From assembly GCF_014931565.1 (NCBI RefSeq), contig NZ_CP063353.1, positions 2,418,001 to 2,482,000 of the forward strand: DNA of 64,000 nt. The letters are read 5' to 3'. Origin of the DNA: Clostridium sp. 'deep sea' (lineage in GTDB: Bacteria; Bacillota; UBA994; PWPR01). Positions 17,294 through 25,946 of this stretch are shown piece after piece. The translations under genes were made by a program, and so were the position numbers. Each line of letters starts with the position of its first letter. Within the stretch, counting starts at the first letter, position 1. Under the pieces are notes generated by a model. That model searched no databases and was not told the origin of the DNA. It worked only from the letters and a program-made list of their open reading frames with translations.

Positions 17294-17968
17294 TCACTTA
17301 ACGTCTTTATCTGTAATTTTAGCATGTAGTCTTATTCTTATTTCATTTACATCTTTACCTAAACGTTCTGTTATATCTTTTAAGTGTTCAATACTACCAG
17401 AAATTCTTTCAATTGATACTAAACAACTCATTAAAAACTCATTTTCTACTTTATCAATTTTAGATTTTTGCTCACTTAAATGTGTAAGGTTAGTATTCAT
17501 TTTCATATTACTAACCTCTTTATCAGCATAGTTAATACTTTTTTCAATAACATCACAATCATTTATTATATCAATAATAATTTTTTCCATTAAATCTTCT
17601 TTTTGATTATTATTTATTTTTTTAATAACATCACTCATATAAATTTTATTGTTCAAACACTCTTTAAACTGAGGGCATTCAGATAAATGGCACCTGCACT
17701 CTACATAAAACTCATTATTTTCATCTACAACTAAGCCCCATGAATTTTTGTGTTTGCAATTGTCCAAGGTTACTCCTGCATGAGTCAATTCTGCTACCTG
17801 TAGATTATTTAAAGTTAAAGCAGAATTGCTTTTATTGTTAATTTTACTAGCTAAATATGCTAAAGCCTTTCTTCCCCTAACTTTTGAATGGAATTTTGTG
17901 TCGTTTAATAGCTCACTGGTGAGCAAACTAATATTACTGCACAGCTTCACATTTGATTTTCTCAACAC
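17294..17968 (-). CDS. Cys-rich, partly coiled-coil hypothetical protein paired with the Hsp70-like gene
   Basis: A 224-residue soluble protein of unknown family. Around residues 70-106 there is a cysteine cluster with CxC-x4-C-x5-C spacing ('ECRCHLSECPQFKEC') preceded by 'DNCKHKNSWGLV', which could hold zinc or an iron-sulfur cluster. The C-terminal 100 residues are charged and helical with heptad character. Translation probably starts at a GTG with AGGTGA 6 bases upstream. It starts 18 bases after the Hsp70-like gene stops, with a shared terminator after it. The arrangement suggests a dedicated partner or client-binding factor for that ATPase; this is inference. Confidence 0.65.
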   Translation of the reverse strand: MLRKSNVKLCSNISLLTSELLNDTKFHSKVRGRKALAYLASKINNKSNSALTLNNLQVAELTHAGVTLDNCKHKNSWGLVVDENNEFYVECRCHLSECPQFKECLNNKIYMSDVIKKINNNQKEDLMEKIIIDIINDCDVIEKSINYADKEVSNMKMNTNLTHLSEQKSKIDKVENEFLMSCLVSIERISGSIEHLKDITERLGKDVNEIRIRLHAKITDKDVK

Positions 17969-17986
17969 CCTAAATCACCTACTATG

Positions 17987-19429
17987 TTAGTATTTTGGCA
18001 ACTCATACTTAAACTTTGGCATTATATATTGCCATTCTTTAGCATACTCATTTGTTTTACGATTACTACAAGCTCTTACATGTACAACATTGTTATTATC
18101 TGCCCATATATCTACAACAATCTTTTCCATAAAAAATCCATATACAGGAACCTTCATATATCCTATTTGTTTGCCATCACTATCACAAAAAATAAAATAA
18201 GCATCATCACAATCTTCTACTACTGCAAAATTTAGTTCATCTTCAATAAAGTCTAAATCTTTATTAGGGCTTACCAATTCAAATAAAGTACCCTCAGAAA
18301 GCATTACGTTTAATGAGTTGGATGTATAATATCTACCATGTAAAAGTGCTAATTTTGCAGCTCCCATACTAGCCTTATACAGATAGTTATTATTGCTTTT
18401 AACCTCTTTATTAAACTTGTTTATAAACTGTTGTTTAATATATGGTGCATTAAAGTTACCTCCTACAAACTCAATACAGCTAATATCATTTAGGGTTATT
18501 TCATAACCTTTTAGAGTATCTTCAACAAAGTTTATAGCCTTTTTCACTACTGGACAAATTACCTGTTGTAATTCCTCGTCTGTTATATGTCTTCTTAAAC
18601 CTATTGTATTTCCGTAGTTTGTTATACTAAGCTCTGATATAGCTCTTTTAACCAACTGTCTTTTTATTTTTTCACATTTATTAATTAGTTTTCTTCGACA
18701 GTTATTATCTATGTCTACAAAAATTTTATTTGCATTTCCATTGAGAATTAAATCATTATGAATAAATTTAGCCAAACTTTCATTAATATTATCCCCACCT
18801 ATATTTAACTGTGATTGAAATACTTCTTGTAAAAAGCCGCCTTCATTTTTTATTAACATCAAACTTAATGATGTTGCGCCCCAGTCTATAACCAAAATAT
18901 TTTTTAACTCTTTTATATTATTAAAATTACTATAGATTGAAGCTATACACTCATGTACCATATGAATTATTTCTATTTTTGCTTTTTTGGCTGCTTCTCT
19001 AAGATTTTTTCTAGCCAAAGGTGTAAAGTCATTGTCTATAGCAAATACTGCTTTTTCAATAAGCACCCCTTGAGTTCTATTTTTTACTTTTTCCTTTAGC
19101 TCATTTAATAAAAATGCAGTAATATCACTTGCTGTGTACTCAAAACTACCTACCTTTACAGGTTTGGAATCACATAAAATCTTTTTTATAGAAGAAACCA
19201 CATAATAATCACTGTTTAAATCATCCCAATCATTTAGTACATCTCTACCACATAACATTTGTCCAGAGCTTTTTTCAATAACTACATGAGTTGCAAATGT
19301 AGTTGCTTGATTATCTTTAAAATTTAATACTTTATCTGTCTCGTTATTATAGCTAGAGCAAGTTATCGAACTATAACCTATATTAATACCAAAAACATAT
19401 TGTCCCTTATTTCTATTTATGCTATCCAT
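17987..19429 (-). CDS. Divergent Hsp70/DnaK-like ATPase
   Basis: About 480 residues aligning with the Hsp70 nucleotide-binding fold over roughly residues 10-390: 'VFGINIGYSSITCS' at the phosphate-1 loop (DnaK: GIDLGTTNS), 'HECIASIYSNF' in place of EPTAAALAYG, 'ILVIDWGATSLSLML' at phosphate 2, and 'FVGGNFNAPYI' at the adenosine loop. The rest resembles a short beta-type substrate domain, and the helical lid and acidic tail are missing. The altered phosphate loops mean ATP turnover cannot be assumed. Start: a TTG at 19447 overlaps the GAGAGGA site, so the ATG at 19429 is chosen. It is the first gene of a two-gene unit. Confidence 0.78.
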   Translation of the reverse strand: MDSINRNKGQYVFGINIGYSSITCSSYNNETDKVLNFKDNQATTFATHVVIEKSSGQMLCGRDVLNDWDDLNSDYYVVSSIKKILCDSKPVKVGSFEYTASDITAFLLNELKEKVKNRTQGVLIEKAVFAIDNDFTPLARKNLREAAKKAKIEIIHMVHECIASIYSNFNNIKELKNILVIDWGATSLSLMLIKNEGGFLQEVFQSQLNIGGDNINESLAKFIHNDLILNGNANKIFVDIDNNCRRKLINKCEKIKRQLVKRAISELSITNYGNTIGLRRHITDEELQQVICPVVKKAINFVEDTLKGYEITLNDISCIEFVGGNFNAPYIKQQFINKFNKEVKSNNNYLYKASMGAAKLALLHGRYYTSNSLNVMLSEGTLFELVSPNKDLDFIEDELNFAVVEDCDDAYFIFCDSDGKQIGYMKVPVYGFFMEKIVVDIWADNNNVVHVRACSNRKTNEYAKEWQYIMPKFKYELPKY

Positions 19430-19693
19430 TTTAGCCAATCCTCTCAAACTAATCAGTGTTAATCTATTTATTTTGTCTTTATATATATATTTACAATGAA
19501 ATTAGTTGTAAAATGTGATTATATTTATTCTTATTTTAATTATACTTTTTATAGTGGTAAAAATAAACAAATAATTACTGCTTATTTATAATAATAAAAA
19601 TTTTATAATTATTAAAATCAATAACTTGCATAAAATTATCAATACCAGTAGATGCTATTATAGACATATATAGGAACAAGGAAAGGATTGGTT

Positions 19694-20422
19694 ATGAATA
19701 AGTTAATTTATTTACTTTCAAAAAACTATTTAAAAAATGAGGGTACTAAACTAACCTGGCTAAAGTTATTTTTATCAATTAGTTTTTCATTTTTAATTCA
19801 AGTTATTCTAAATTTTTTTTTACTTTACTTAAAATCAATAAATGTAAGTATATCTGCCAACAATATAACTATATTAAATATCACTCATAACCTAATCTCT
19901 ATTTTTATTATAATAGCTATTTATAAATGGAGTTTTGTAAAAAAGAAAATGATAGTTGTTAATATGGGTTTTAAAGATCATATTAATAATGGATTATCTT
20001 GGGGTTTAGTAGTTTTATTAGTTAATTTATTAGTCGGTTTAATTATGTTATTTATTTATAATACACTAGGAGTAGATGTAACAGCGCAGAACGGTTCCCA
20101 AATAATTAACAACATTACAAAACAAAATGCTGTTTTAGTCTTTTTAGCTATTGTTATAACTGCTCCAGTAGCAGAAGAGTTAATGTTTAGAGCAGTTATC
20201 TATAAAACACTAGCTAAACATTTCAATACAGTTACATCTCTTATTTTAAGCGGTTTAATCTTTTCATTACTTCATTTAGATATATACTATATACCACAGA
20301 TATGGATTATGGGAACTCTATTAGCGTATAGCTATAACAAAACAAAAACACTAATAACACCAATTATAGCACATATGGTAGTAAATGGTATGTTTTTTTT
20401 ATCTTGGCTACAGATGCCTTAA
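19694..20422 (+). CDS. CPBP family intramembrane metalloprotease
   Basis: A membrane protein of about 242 residues in the CAAX-protease/bacteriocin-processing (Abi) family. Several hydrophobic helices precede the active-site motifs: 'EELMFRAVIY' (EExxxR), 'FSLLHLD' (FxxxH) and 'IAHMVVN' (HxxxN). Members cleave prenylated or other membrane peptides and can give immunity to bacteriocins; the target here is unknown. The ATG at 19694 is chosen because AAAGGA stands 8 bases ahead; a TTG at 19688 would be too close to it. Confidence 0.85.
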   Translation: MNKLIYLLSKNYLKNEGTKLTWLKLFLSISFSFLIQVILNFFLLYLKSINVSISANNITILNITHNLISIFIIIAIYKWSFVKKKMIVVNMGFKDHINNGLSWGLVVLLVNLLVGLIMLFIYNTLGVDVTAQNGSQIINNITKQNAVLVFLAIVITAPVAEELMFRAVIYKTLAKHFNTVTSLILSGLIFSLLHLDIYYIPQIWIMGTLLAYSYNKTKTLITPIIAHMVVNGMFFLSWLQMP

Positions 20423-20451
20423 GCTAATAATAATTCTTTTTAGCAAAAAGA

Positions 20452-22321
20452 ATCGAGTAGGAGGCTAATCATTAGTTGATTAGCCGACCTCTCACACCAC
20501 CGGACGTACGGATCCGTATCACGGCGGTTCAATAACCAAGCCTACTAATGTAGTAAGAATGCAGTGATAAGAGACCAGCTTTTGCTAGTCTCTTATTTGT
20601 TATCGTTTTATGGAGTATGGGACTTTTAGCTGTCCGCCATGCTCCCTTTCTAGTATTTCCATACTCGTATGCTTTCTGAGGAGGACACCCTAGTTTTGTT
20701 AAGTTCCGAATTTTAGTCCTTATCCTTTTCCATCTCCGCCAATATATCATTCTTATTCTTCGCCTTATCCATTGGTCTAGCTCCATTAAGAATTGCTTCA
20801 TATTTGCAAGTATGAAATAATTAATCCAACCTTGGCACATTCTTTTCAGTCTGATATACAAAGTTTTGATGTTTTGTACTTTTCGACTTGTTAACAGTGC
20901 CTTGATTTTCTCTTTGAGTTTCTTCTTGCTTTTCTGGTGCACTCTAAATTGCACACCATTAGCAGATATGTAAAAGGAGTACCCTAGAAATTTGGTCTTT
21001 CAGGGTCGACTAATTTTGCTTTTATCTCGATTGACGACAAGCTTTAATTCCTTTTCAAGAAATTTGGTTACATTCGTTAAGGTACGCTCTGCTGCTTTTC
21101 TACTTTTTACATAGATTGAACAGTCATCAGCGTATCTAACGAACTTATGCCCTCTTCTCTCTAGTTCCTTATCTAACTTGTCAAGCATTATATTGCTAAG
21201 CAATGGCGATAATGGACCTCCTTGTGGAACCCCTTGTCGAGTCTTTTCATATTTACCATCTATTACAACTCCTGATAGAAGATATTTCCTGATGAGTCTT
21301 AAAACTCTGCTATCTTCTATCTCTAGGTACATTTGATGCATAAGTTTGTTATGGTTGACTGTGTCAAAGTATGATGCTAAGTCTATATCTACTATCCACG
21401 TGTAACCTGCTTCTATATACCGTTTGCATTGTTGAAGTGCATCATGGGCACTACGCTCTGGTCTAAATCCATAGCTGTATTCTGAAAATTTCTCCTCAAA
21501 TATTGGCGATAGCACTTGATTAATGGCTTGTTGAATTACTCGGTCTATGACCGTTGGTATTCCTAGTTTTCTAGTCTTACCATTGTCTTTTGGTATTTCC
21601 ACTCTTCTTACTGGACTAGGCTTGTACGTCACTTCTAGCAGCTCTTGGGTGAGGTTTTCTAAGTACCTGAGATACCATTCTGAGAACTCAGAAACTTTCA
21701 TACCGTCTACCCCATGGCTTCCATTATTACTTTTAACATGACCATAAGCTTTCATCATATTCGGATACGATACCACTTCTTCCATCAGTTGATTTGTGTT
21801 TTGCTTTTGCTCTTGTTGAATCCCTTGAGCACTAACTGCTCTCTCATTACTTTTAAGTTCCACTTTATCCTCCTGAGATAAGCCCTCTTTCGAGGTTGTC
21901 TAGTTTTTTTTTCGTACTCTTAGGTCTCATAGTTTACAAAACTGTTATTGTTCAGCCCTTCCTGAAAAAAAAATAATTTCAGTACTATGACTTCTGCTGA
22001 CTTCTCTCATCCCCTCTGCTCATCACTGAGTAGCGTTTGGTTTAGGATGCGAGACCTCCCTGGGTAAGTCCACACTCTTTCTTTCCATATATCTGCCACA
22101 TTTACTAACACACCCTTCGGTTAGTACGGATTTTGTTTTGATTAGCAAACTCATCCAGTTTGCATTAGCCTCATGTGATTCGTGTTCCTCAGACCAGAAA
22201 TTTGCCTCCAACTTCCTTCAGATTCCTCCTCGCGAAGGACACCCTTGTTTTCAGCTAACGGCTATACTAACTTCACCGCTCGGGACTTTCACCCTATAGA
22301 TTGTGAATATGCCAGGCGCAC
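20452..22321 (-). mobile_element. Group II intron, full length (~1.87 kb)
   Basis: The minus strand begins with GTGCGCC at 22321, the conserved group II 5' end, followed by about 450 bases of structured RNA, the maturase frame, then domain V (starting GAACCGCCGT at 20530 and including GGTGGTGTGAGAGG) and domain VI (GGCTAATC...GATTAGCC stem). It ends CTACTCGAT at 20452, giving the usual AY end. The insertion lies 6 bases after a perfect hairpin that follows the flavoenzyme gene, a site type favoured by class C introns, but I leave the class open. It sits between genes and interrupts none. Confidence 0.88.
20529..21863 (-). pseudogene. ltrA: Group II intron reverse transcriptase/maturase with in-frame TGA
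   Basis: Reverse transcriptase blocks are clear: 'RKLGIPTVIDRVIQQAI', 'FSEYSYGFRPERSAHDAL', 'IVDIDLASYFDTVNH', 'RQGVPQGGPLSPLL' and the catalytic 'FVRYADDCSIYV'. After 'KSKISRP' a TGA (21000-21002) stops the frame. The same frame then continues with 'KTKFLGYSFYISANG', the maturase X domain and the GIIM domain ('GWINYFIL', 'RRIRMIYWRRWKRIRT'), ending at 20529. Relatives usually have Trp here (RPWKxKFLG), so TGG has become TGA. TGA is a normal stop in this genome (for example in the CvpA-like gene). A GTG start with AGGAGG upstream is intact. Confidence 0.85.
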
Positions 22322-22327
22322 TATATA

Positions 22328-22364
22328 GAGGGTTATCATAAATCATGATAACCCTCTTTTTTTT
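22328..22364. terminator. Hairpin after the flavoenzyme operon, adjacent to the intron
   Basis: A perfect 12-bp stem (22328-22339 with 22345-22356) directly follows the TAA of the flavoprotein gene. On the plus strand it is followed by eight T residues. On the minus strand the T-run that would follow is interrupted by the intron 6 bases on; after splicing the exon would continue with TCTTTTTG. Confidence 0.7.
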
Positions 22365-23508
22365 ATACAACATTTGGCTCTTTAATTAGTTCTCCTCGTT
22401 TATATCTGTCTAAATTATAAATACTAATCGGTAAAGTTGTTTTTTGACCCAATATATGTTCTGCCATTAATTGAGCTGTCATGGGAGCAATCATAAATCC
22501 GTGGCCACTAAAACCTACAGCTAAATAAAAACCCTCTACATCAGGAACACTACCTAAAATTGGCGCTGCATCTGGTGTAACATTATACATACCTGACCAC
22601 TGCCTTATTACTCGTAAGTTTTTAAGTGGTGGTAGCAAATCTGTTATTATTTCCGCCATTTCATGCATAAACTGCCAGGTATTATCTATATTAAAACCTC
22701 GTGGTTCGTTAGGATCACCTAAACCCATTATAAAACTGCCATGAGGAGATTGCTGACAATATATGCCATGATGAAATGACATAACCATTGGTCCTTGCAC
22801 CGCTTTTACAGGCTCAGTTACTAGTATTTGATGACGTTCTGAGTGTACCGGTAAATCTACACCCACCATATTTGAAATGACGTTAGACCATCCTCCTGCT
22901 GCATTTATAACTCTATTGGTAGCTATTTCACCTTTTGTTGTTACAACCTTAGTAACTTTATTATTTTCTTTAATAATATTTGTGACCTCTGTAAAGGTTA
23001 AAAACTCAACACCCAAACGTTTTGCAGCTTTATAATAAGCATCAGTTACTTTAAAGGGGTTTGCGTGTCCATCTTTTTGATAAAATGTAGCACCTGTTAA
23101 GCCTTCAATGTTTAAATATGGCACAATTTCTTTGGCTTCTTTAGGTGTTTTAACTTCACTCATAACGTTGTGTTTATGCTGAAGTTCAACATTTTTTAGA
23201 AACTGATTCCACATTTTGTCACCATAAGCCAATAATAAGTATCCACCTTGTTTAAACTCTATATCATCATCGTAATCTAAGGCTACATTCATGTTCTCTA
23301 ATGCTTCACAACTATATTTAGATAATAAAATATTGCTTTCTAAACCCCATTGTTGGCGAACACCAGCTCCACACCTACCTGTAGCTCCACTTGCTAAATA
23401 ATTTTTCTCTACTACAGTTATATTAGTCATGCCTCTTTTTGCTAATTCATAAGCTATAGCACAACCAATAACGCCTCCTCCAATAATTACAGCGTCTCTA
23501 CTCTTCAT
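22363..23508 (-). CDS. FAD-dependent amino acid dehydrogenase, DAO family (beta-type subunit)
   Basis: A flavoprotein of about 381 residues in the D-amino-acid oxidase/sarcosine oxidase-beta/dye-linked L-proline dehydrogenase-beta group. The FAD motif is 'DAVIIGGGVIGCAIAYELAKRG', split here as 'DAVIIGGGVIGCAIAYEL' near residue 4; 'GATGRCGAGVRQQWG' and the C-terminal 'AVGFSGHGFMIAPM' complete the FAD site. It is the last of five overlapping genes and most likely the substrate-oxidising subunit that passes electrons to the partners upstream. Proline, hydroxyproline, sarcosine or a D-amino acid are possible substrates. The ATG at 23508 follows GGAGGTGA by 8 bases and overlaps the preceding gene; a GTG at 23520 lies inside that site. 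Confidence 0.85.
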   Translation of the reverse strand: MKSRDAVIIGGGVIGCAIAYELAKRGMTNITVVEKNYLASGATGRCGAGVRQQWGLESNILLSKYSCEALENMNVALDYDDDIEFKQGGYLLLAYGDKMWNQFLKNVELQHKHNVMSEVKTPKEAKEIVPYLNIEGLTGATFYQKDGHANPFKVTDAYYKAAKRLGVEFLTFTEVTNIIKENNKVTKVVTTKGEIATNRVINAAGGWSNVISNMVGVDLPVHSERHQILVTEPVKAVQGPMVMSFHHGIYCQQSPHGSFIMGLGDPNEPRGFNIDNTWQFMHEMAEIITDLLPPLKNLRVIRQWSGMYNVTPDAAPILGSVPDVEGFYLAVGFSGHGFMIAPMTAQLMAEHILGQKTTLPISIYNLDRYKRGELIKEPNVV

Positions 23509-23788
23509 GGTTATGGTCACCTCCGGCTGCTAATGTTCCCAATTTTATACCTTTAATAGGGCCACGCTGGCGATGCTGATAAAGATTCTCTACTTTTTTT
23601 CCTGTCATAATAGCTATTTCTCTTTCGATAATAGGACCACAAGTTTTACCTTGACATGGACCCATACCAGCTCTTGTAATTCTTTTTATTTCATCTAATG
23701 TTGTGTAACCTTTTTTAATTAAATCTCTTACTTGCTCTAGGGTCACATCACTACAACGGCAAACTATTGTTTGTTTTTTATTCTCCAT
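23498..23788 (-). CDS. BFD-like [2Fe-2S] protein of the dehydrogenase complex
   Basis: A 96-residue protein with the bacterioferritin-associated-ferredoxin/Fer2_BFD pattern CxC ('VCRCSDVT') and, 31 residues later, CxxxxC ('GPCQGKTCGP'). Such domains relay electrons in dye-linked proline dehydrogenase and in sarcosine oxidase-like and HcnB-like complexes, often as part of a larger subunit; here it is a separate chain. The His-rich end 'GGDHNHEE' is coded by the ribosome site of the next gene. Its start codon overlaps the stop of the ferredoxin gene upstream. Confidence 0.88.
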   Translation of the reverse strand: MENKKQTIVCRCSDVTLEQVRDLIKKGYTTLDEIKRITRAGMGPCQGKTCGPIIEREIAIMTGKKVENLYQHRQRGPIKGIKLGTLAAGGDHNHEE

Positions 23789-24279
23789 TAAAATGACCCC
23801 CTATCTATACTTCTTACTTCCATCATTTCAGCTTTTGGAACAGCTAAATGAATAATACGTGTTCTATCAAAAAATTTACCGTCTTGAATATTAACTACTT
23901 TAGCCTTGCCAACTGGCTCGCCAGCTCTATTCAACGTTTTTACAATAGCACCTTTTTTAGGCAAGGGTAATAACTCCCACGGCAGCTTTACCAATGCCTC
24001 TTTTTCACTATAGGTTGCATCTACCACAAAAATAGCCAAGCCTGGGCAACGTGAAACACAAATGCCACAGCCATTGCAATTTTCTGGGACTATTACTGGT
24101 CGCTCATTTATATCTTCCATTTTTTTAATGCCTTCTCTAGGACAGGCCATTGAACATGGATTACATGGTATTTTTTGAAAACACTCAATTATTGCTATGG
24201 GTCCTTTACTCAATCTTTCTTCACTTGGGGTTACGCCTTTAATATCTTCTGGAGTAGCAACTCCTGTATGTTTTAACAT
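23788..24279 (-). CDS. Ferredoxin-like protein with two [4Fe-4S] motifs
   Basis: A 163-residue protein. An N-terminal part of about 30 residues is followed by cysteine clusters 'CFQKIPCNPCSMACP' (Cys x5 Cys x2 Cys x3 Cys-Pro) and 'CNGCGICVSRCPG' (Cys x2 Cys x2 Cys x3 Cys-Pro), then about 75 residues with beta strands rich in 'GEPVGKAKVVNI'-type sequence. It presumably links the flavin subunits with an external acceptor. It overlaps both neighbours by 1-7 bases, which implies coupled translation at fixed stoichiometry. Confidence 0.88.
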   Translation of the reverse strand: MLKHTGVATPEDIKGVTPSEERLSKGPIAIIECFQKIPCNPCSMACPREGIKKMEDINERPVIVPENCNGCGICVSRCPGLAIFVVDATYSEKEALVKLPWELLPLPKKGAIVKTLNRAGEPVGKAKVVNIQDGKFFDRTRIIHLAVPKAEMMEVRSIDRGSF

Positions 24280-25364
24280 TGCTGACGTACCTCCTCTAAT
24301 TTTTTAATTCCTTCTCTAATTCTTACTCCTACTGGACCACTTCTTAAATCGTGTAATTCCTCGTGTGCTTGTTTAATTATTTTTGTGGCTTCTTTGGGAC
24401 AAAGTCCTAAAGCTTTTGCAGCTGCTGCTCCAGCTAACTTACCTTCCACCATAGCACTACTAGCCTCTTCCACACCTGCTAAATCACCAGCAACAAATAC
24501 CCCATCTATTGTTGATTGTAAATCTTCACTGTGCACAGGAACATATCCACTTAATTCTTTAATGAAACTAAGCTTTCCACCGCCCTGAGCTATTAACTCT
24601 GTTAACGGAGTTAATCCTACTGCTAAACATATGGTATCCACATCTAAGGTTTGCTCAGAACCTTCTAACACATTCCATTTTTCATCTAATTTTGCAATAA
24701 CAGCACCGGTTACTTCTTTTTCACCAATAGCTTCTACTATAGTGTGCGATGTTAAAATCGGAACACCTAGTCTTCTTATCTTTGAAGCATGTACTAAGTA
24801 TCCTCCAATATTTGGAGATGCCTCAACAATAGCAGCAACATCAACTCCTGCTTGTAACAATTGGTATGATACAATTAGTCCTATATTTCCTGCACCAACC
24901 ATTAATACTTTGTTTCCTGGTTTAATGCCATAGACGTTCATTAAGGTTTGTACTGCACCAGCACCATACACGCCAGGTAAATCGTTGTTAGGAAAAACTA
25001 TCATCTTTTCACTAGCTCCTGTAGCTAGTATCATTTTTTGGGGTTTAATTTTAATGAAATTTTCGTTTTGATTTATACCTAAAACTGCATCTGGATAATA
25101 TCCCATAGCAGTTGAATTTAACAAAACTTCTATATTTTTATGGGTTTTAACCTTATTTACTAACATTGAACTTATGTCAATACCTCGGGTGCCTGCGTGT
25201 TGTTTTTCGCTACCAAAAAACATATGGGTTTGTTTTACTAGTTGACCACCTAAAGCATCATCTTGCTCAATAAGGACTACCTTAGCCCCTAAATCTGCAG
25301 CCGTAATAGCGGCACATAAACCCGCTGGCCCACCACCAACAATTGCTAAATCTGTAGTTTTCAT
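24273..25364 (-). CDS. FAD/NAD(P)-binding oxidoreductase, alpha-type subunit
   Basis: A 363-residue pyridine-nucleotide-disulfide-oxidoreductase-fold flavoprotein. The first dinucleotide motif is 'LAIVGGGPAGLCAAI', the second 'KVLMVGAGNIGLIVSYQL', and the FAD motif 'GVFVAGDLAGVEEASSAMVE' lies near the C terminus. It lacks a redox CxxC. It resembles the alpha subunits of dye-linked L-proline dehydrogenase and of HcnB/opine-oxidase-A complexes, which hold a second FAD and may reduce NAD+ or ferredoxin. It is the second gene of the unit, overlapping both flanking genes. Confidence 0.88.
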   Translation of the reverse strand: MKTTDLAIVGGGPAGLCAAITAADLGAKVVLIEQDDALGGQLVKQTHMFFGSEKQHAGTRGIDISSMLVNKVKTHKNIEVLLNSTAMGYYPDAVLGINQNENFIKIKPQKMILATGASEKMIVFPNNDLPGVYGAGAVQTLMNVYGIKPGNKVLMVGAGNIGLIVSYQLLQAGVDVAAIVEASPNIGGYLVHASKIRRLGVPILTSHTIVEAIGEKEVTGAVIAKLDEKWNVLEGSEQTLDVDTICLAVGLTPLTELIAQGGGKLSFIKELSGYVPVHSEDLQSTIDGVFVAGDLAGVEEASSAMVEGKLAGAAAAKALGLCPKEATKIIKQAHEELHDLRSGPVGVRIREGIKKLEEVRQQC

Positions 25365-25669
25365 TGTGGTAACTCACCCTTTCCTAGTTGTCGCTCAACA
25401 CGCATGCCTTCTTGTAGCTTCGTTACACATACGCGTACATTTGGCTCACCATTAACCACCATTAAACATGAAGAACAGTTACCAATAGCACAAAATAAAC
25501 CACGTGGGCGATGCATTTCTTCACTTTCGCGTAGCTCCTTAATACCATTAGCATGTAAAGCAGCTGCAATAGTTTCTGTTTCAAATCCTTCTAGCTCATT
25601 ACCTTCAAAACAAAATTTAACTTTCTTCCCTTTATCCCATGTTAGGATTGGGTGCTCTTTTATACGCAT
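25361..25669 (-). CDS. [2Fe-2S] ferredoxin-type small subunit (HcnA/SoxA N-terminal-like)
   Basis: A 102-residue plant-type ferredoxin fold with 'FCAIGNCSSCLMVVNG' followed by 'VRVCVTK': C-x4-C-x2-C then a distant C, the [2Fe-2S] pattern of HcnA and of the N terminus of sarcosine oxidase alpha. It is the first gene of the five-gene dehydrogenase unit. Start choice: the long frame begins at 25726 but gives an unrelated basic N terminus without a ribosome site; the ATG at 25669 follows GAGGAGG and begins 'MRIKEHPILTWD', as in relatives. Confidence 0.87.
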   Translation of the reverse strand: MRIKEHPILTWDKGKKVKFCFEGNELEGFETETIAAALHANGIKELRESEEMHRPRGLFCAIGNCSSCLMVVNGEPNVRVCVTKLQEGMRVERQLGKGELPQ

Positions 25670-25886
25670 ATTGCGCCTCCTCACTACAATAATTGACTGA
25701 ATATAATTCAACATATATGAAGCCATTTCCTTTTCTAATAATGATTTACCAAATAATATACTAATAATTATCTGGGTTTGTGCTAAATGTAAAGCTTATT
25801 GCTTTGTTTACTTAACTGCTGGGTAGATATAAAGAACTAATAATTGCTCAGTTACTTTATGATAATAATTAAATACACTTAGTAAA

Positions 25887-25936
25887 ATATAAAAAAAAAT
25901 AAGCACAATTATTAACTAATTAGTTAATAATTGTGC
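25887..25936 (-). terminator. Terminator after the first M20D gene: perfect 34-base palindrome
   Basis: Bases 25903-25936 form an unbroken 34-base palindrome beginning GCACAATTATTAAC. On the minus strand it is followed by TTATTTTTTTTTATATT. It lies 10 bases past the stop of the amidohydrolase gene. Confidence 0.85.
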
Positions 25937-25946
25937 CCATCCTTAT

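Noticed and set aside
20529-20954. A separate 141-codon gene downstream of the reverse transcriptase
   Set aside because: It is the same frame as the reverse transcriptase continued past one TGA, and it contains the maturase X/GIIM region; it is not an independent gene.
21000-21002. TGA read as Trp (alternative genetic code)
   Set aside because: TGA is used as a normal stop here, for example in the CvpA-like gene's ATGA overlap, and core genes use TGG for Trp.
22023-22211. 62-codon open frame at the 5' part of the intron
   Set aside because: It lies in the structured RNA part of the group II intron and has no similarity to proteins.
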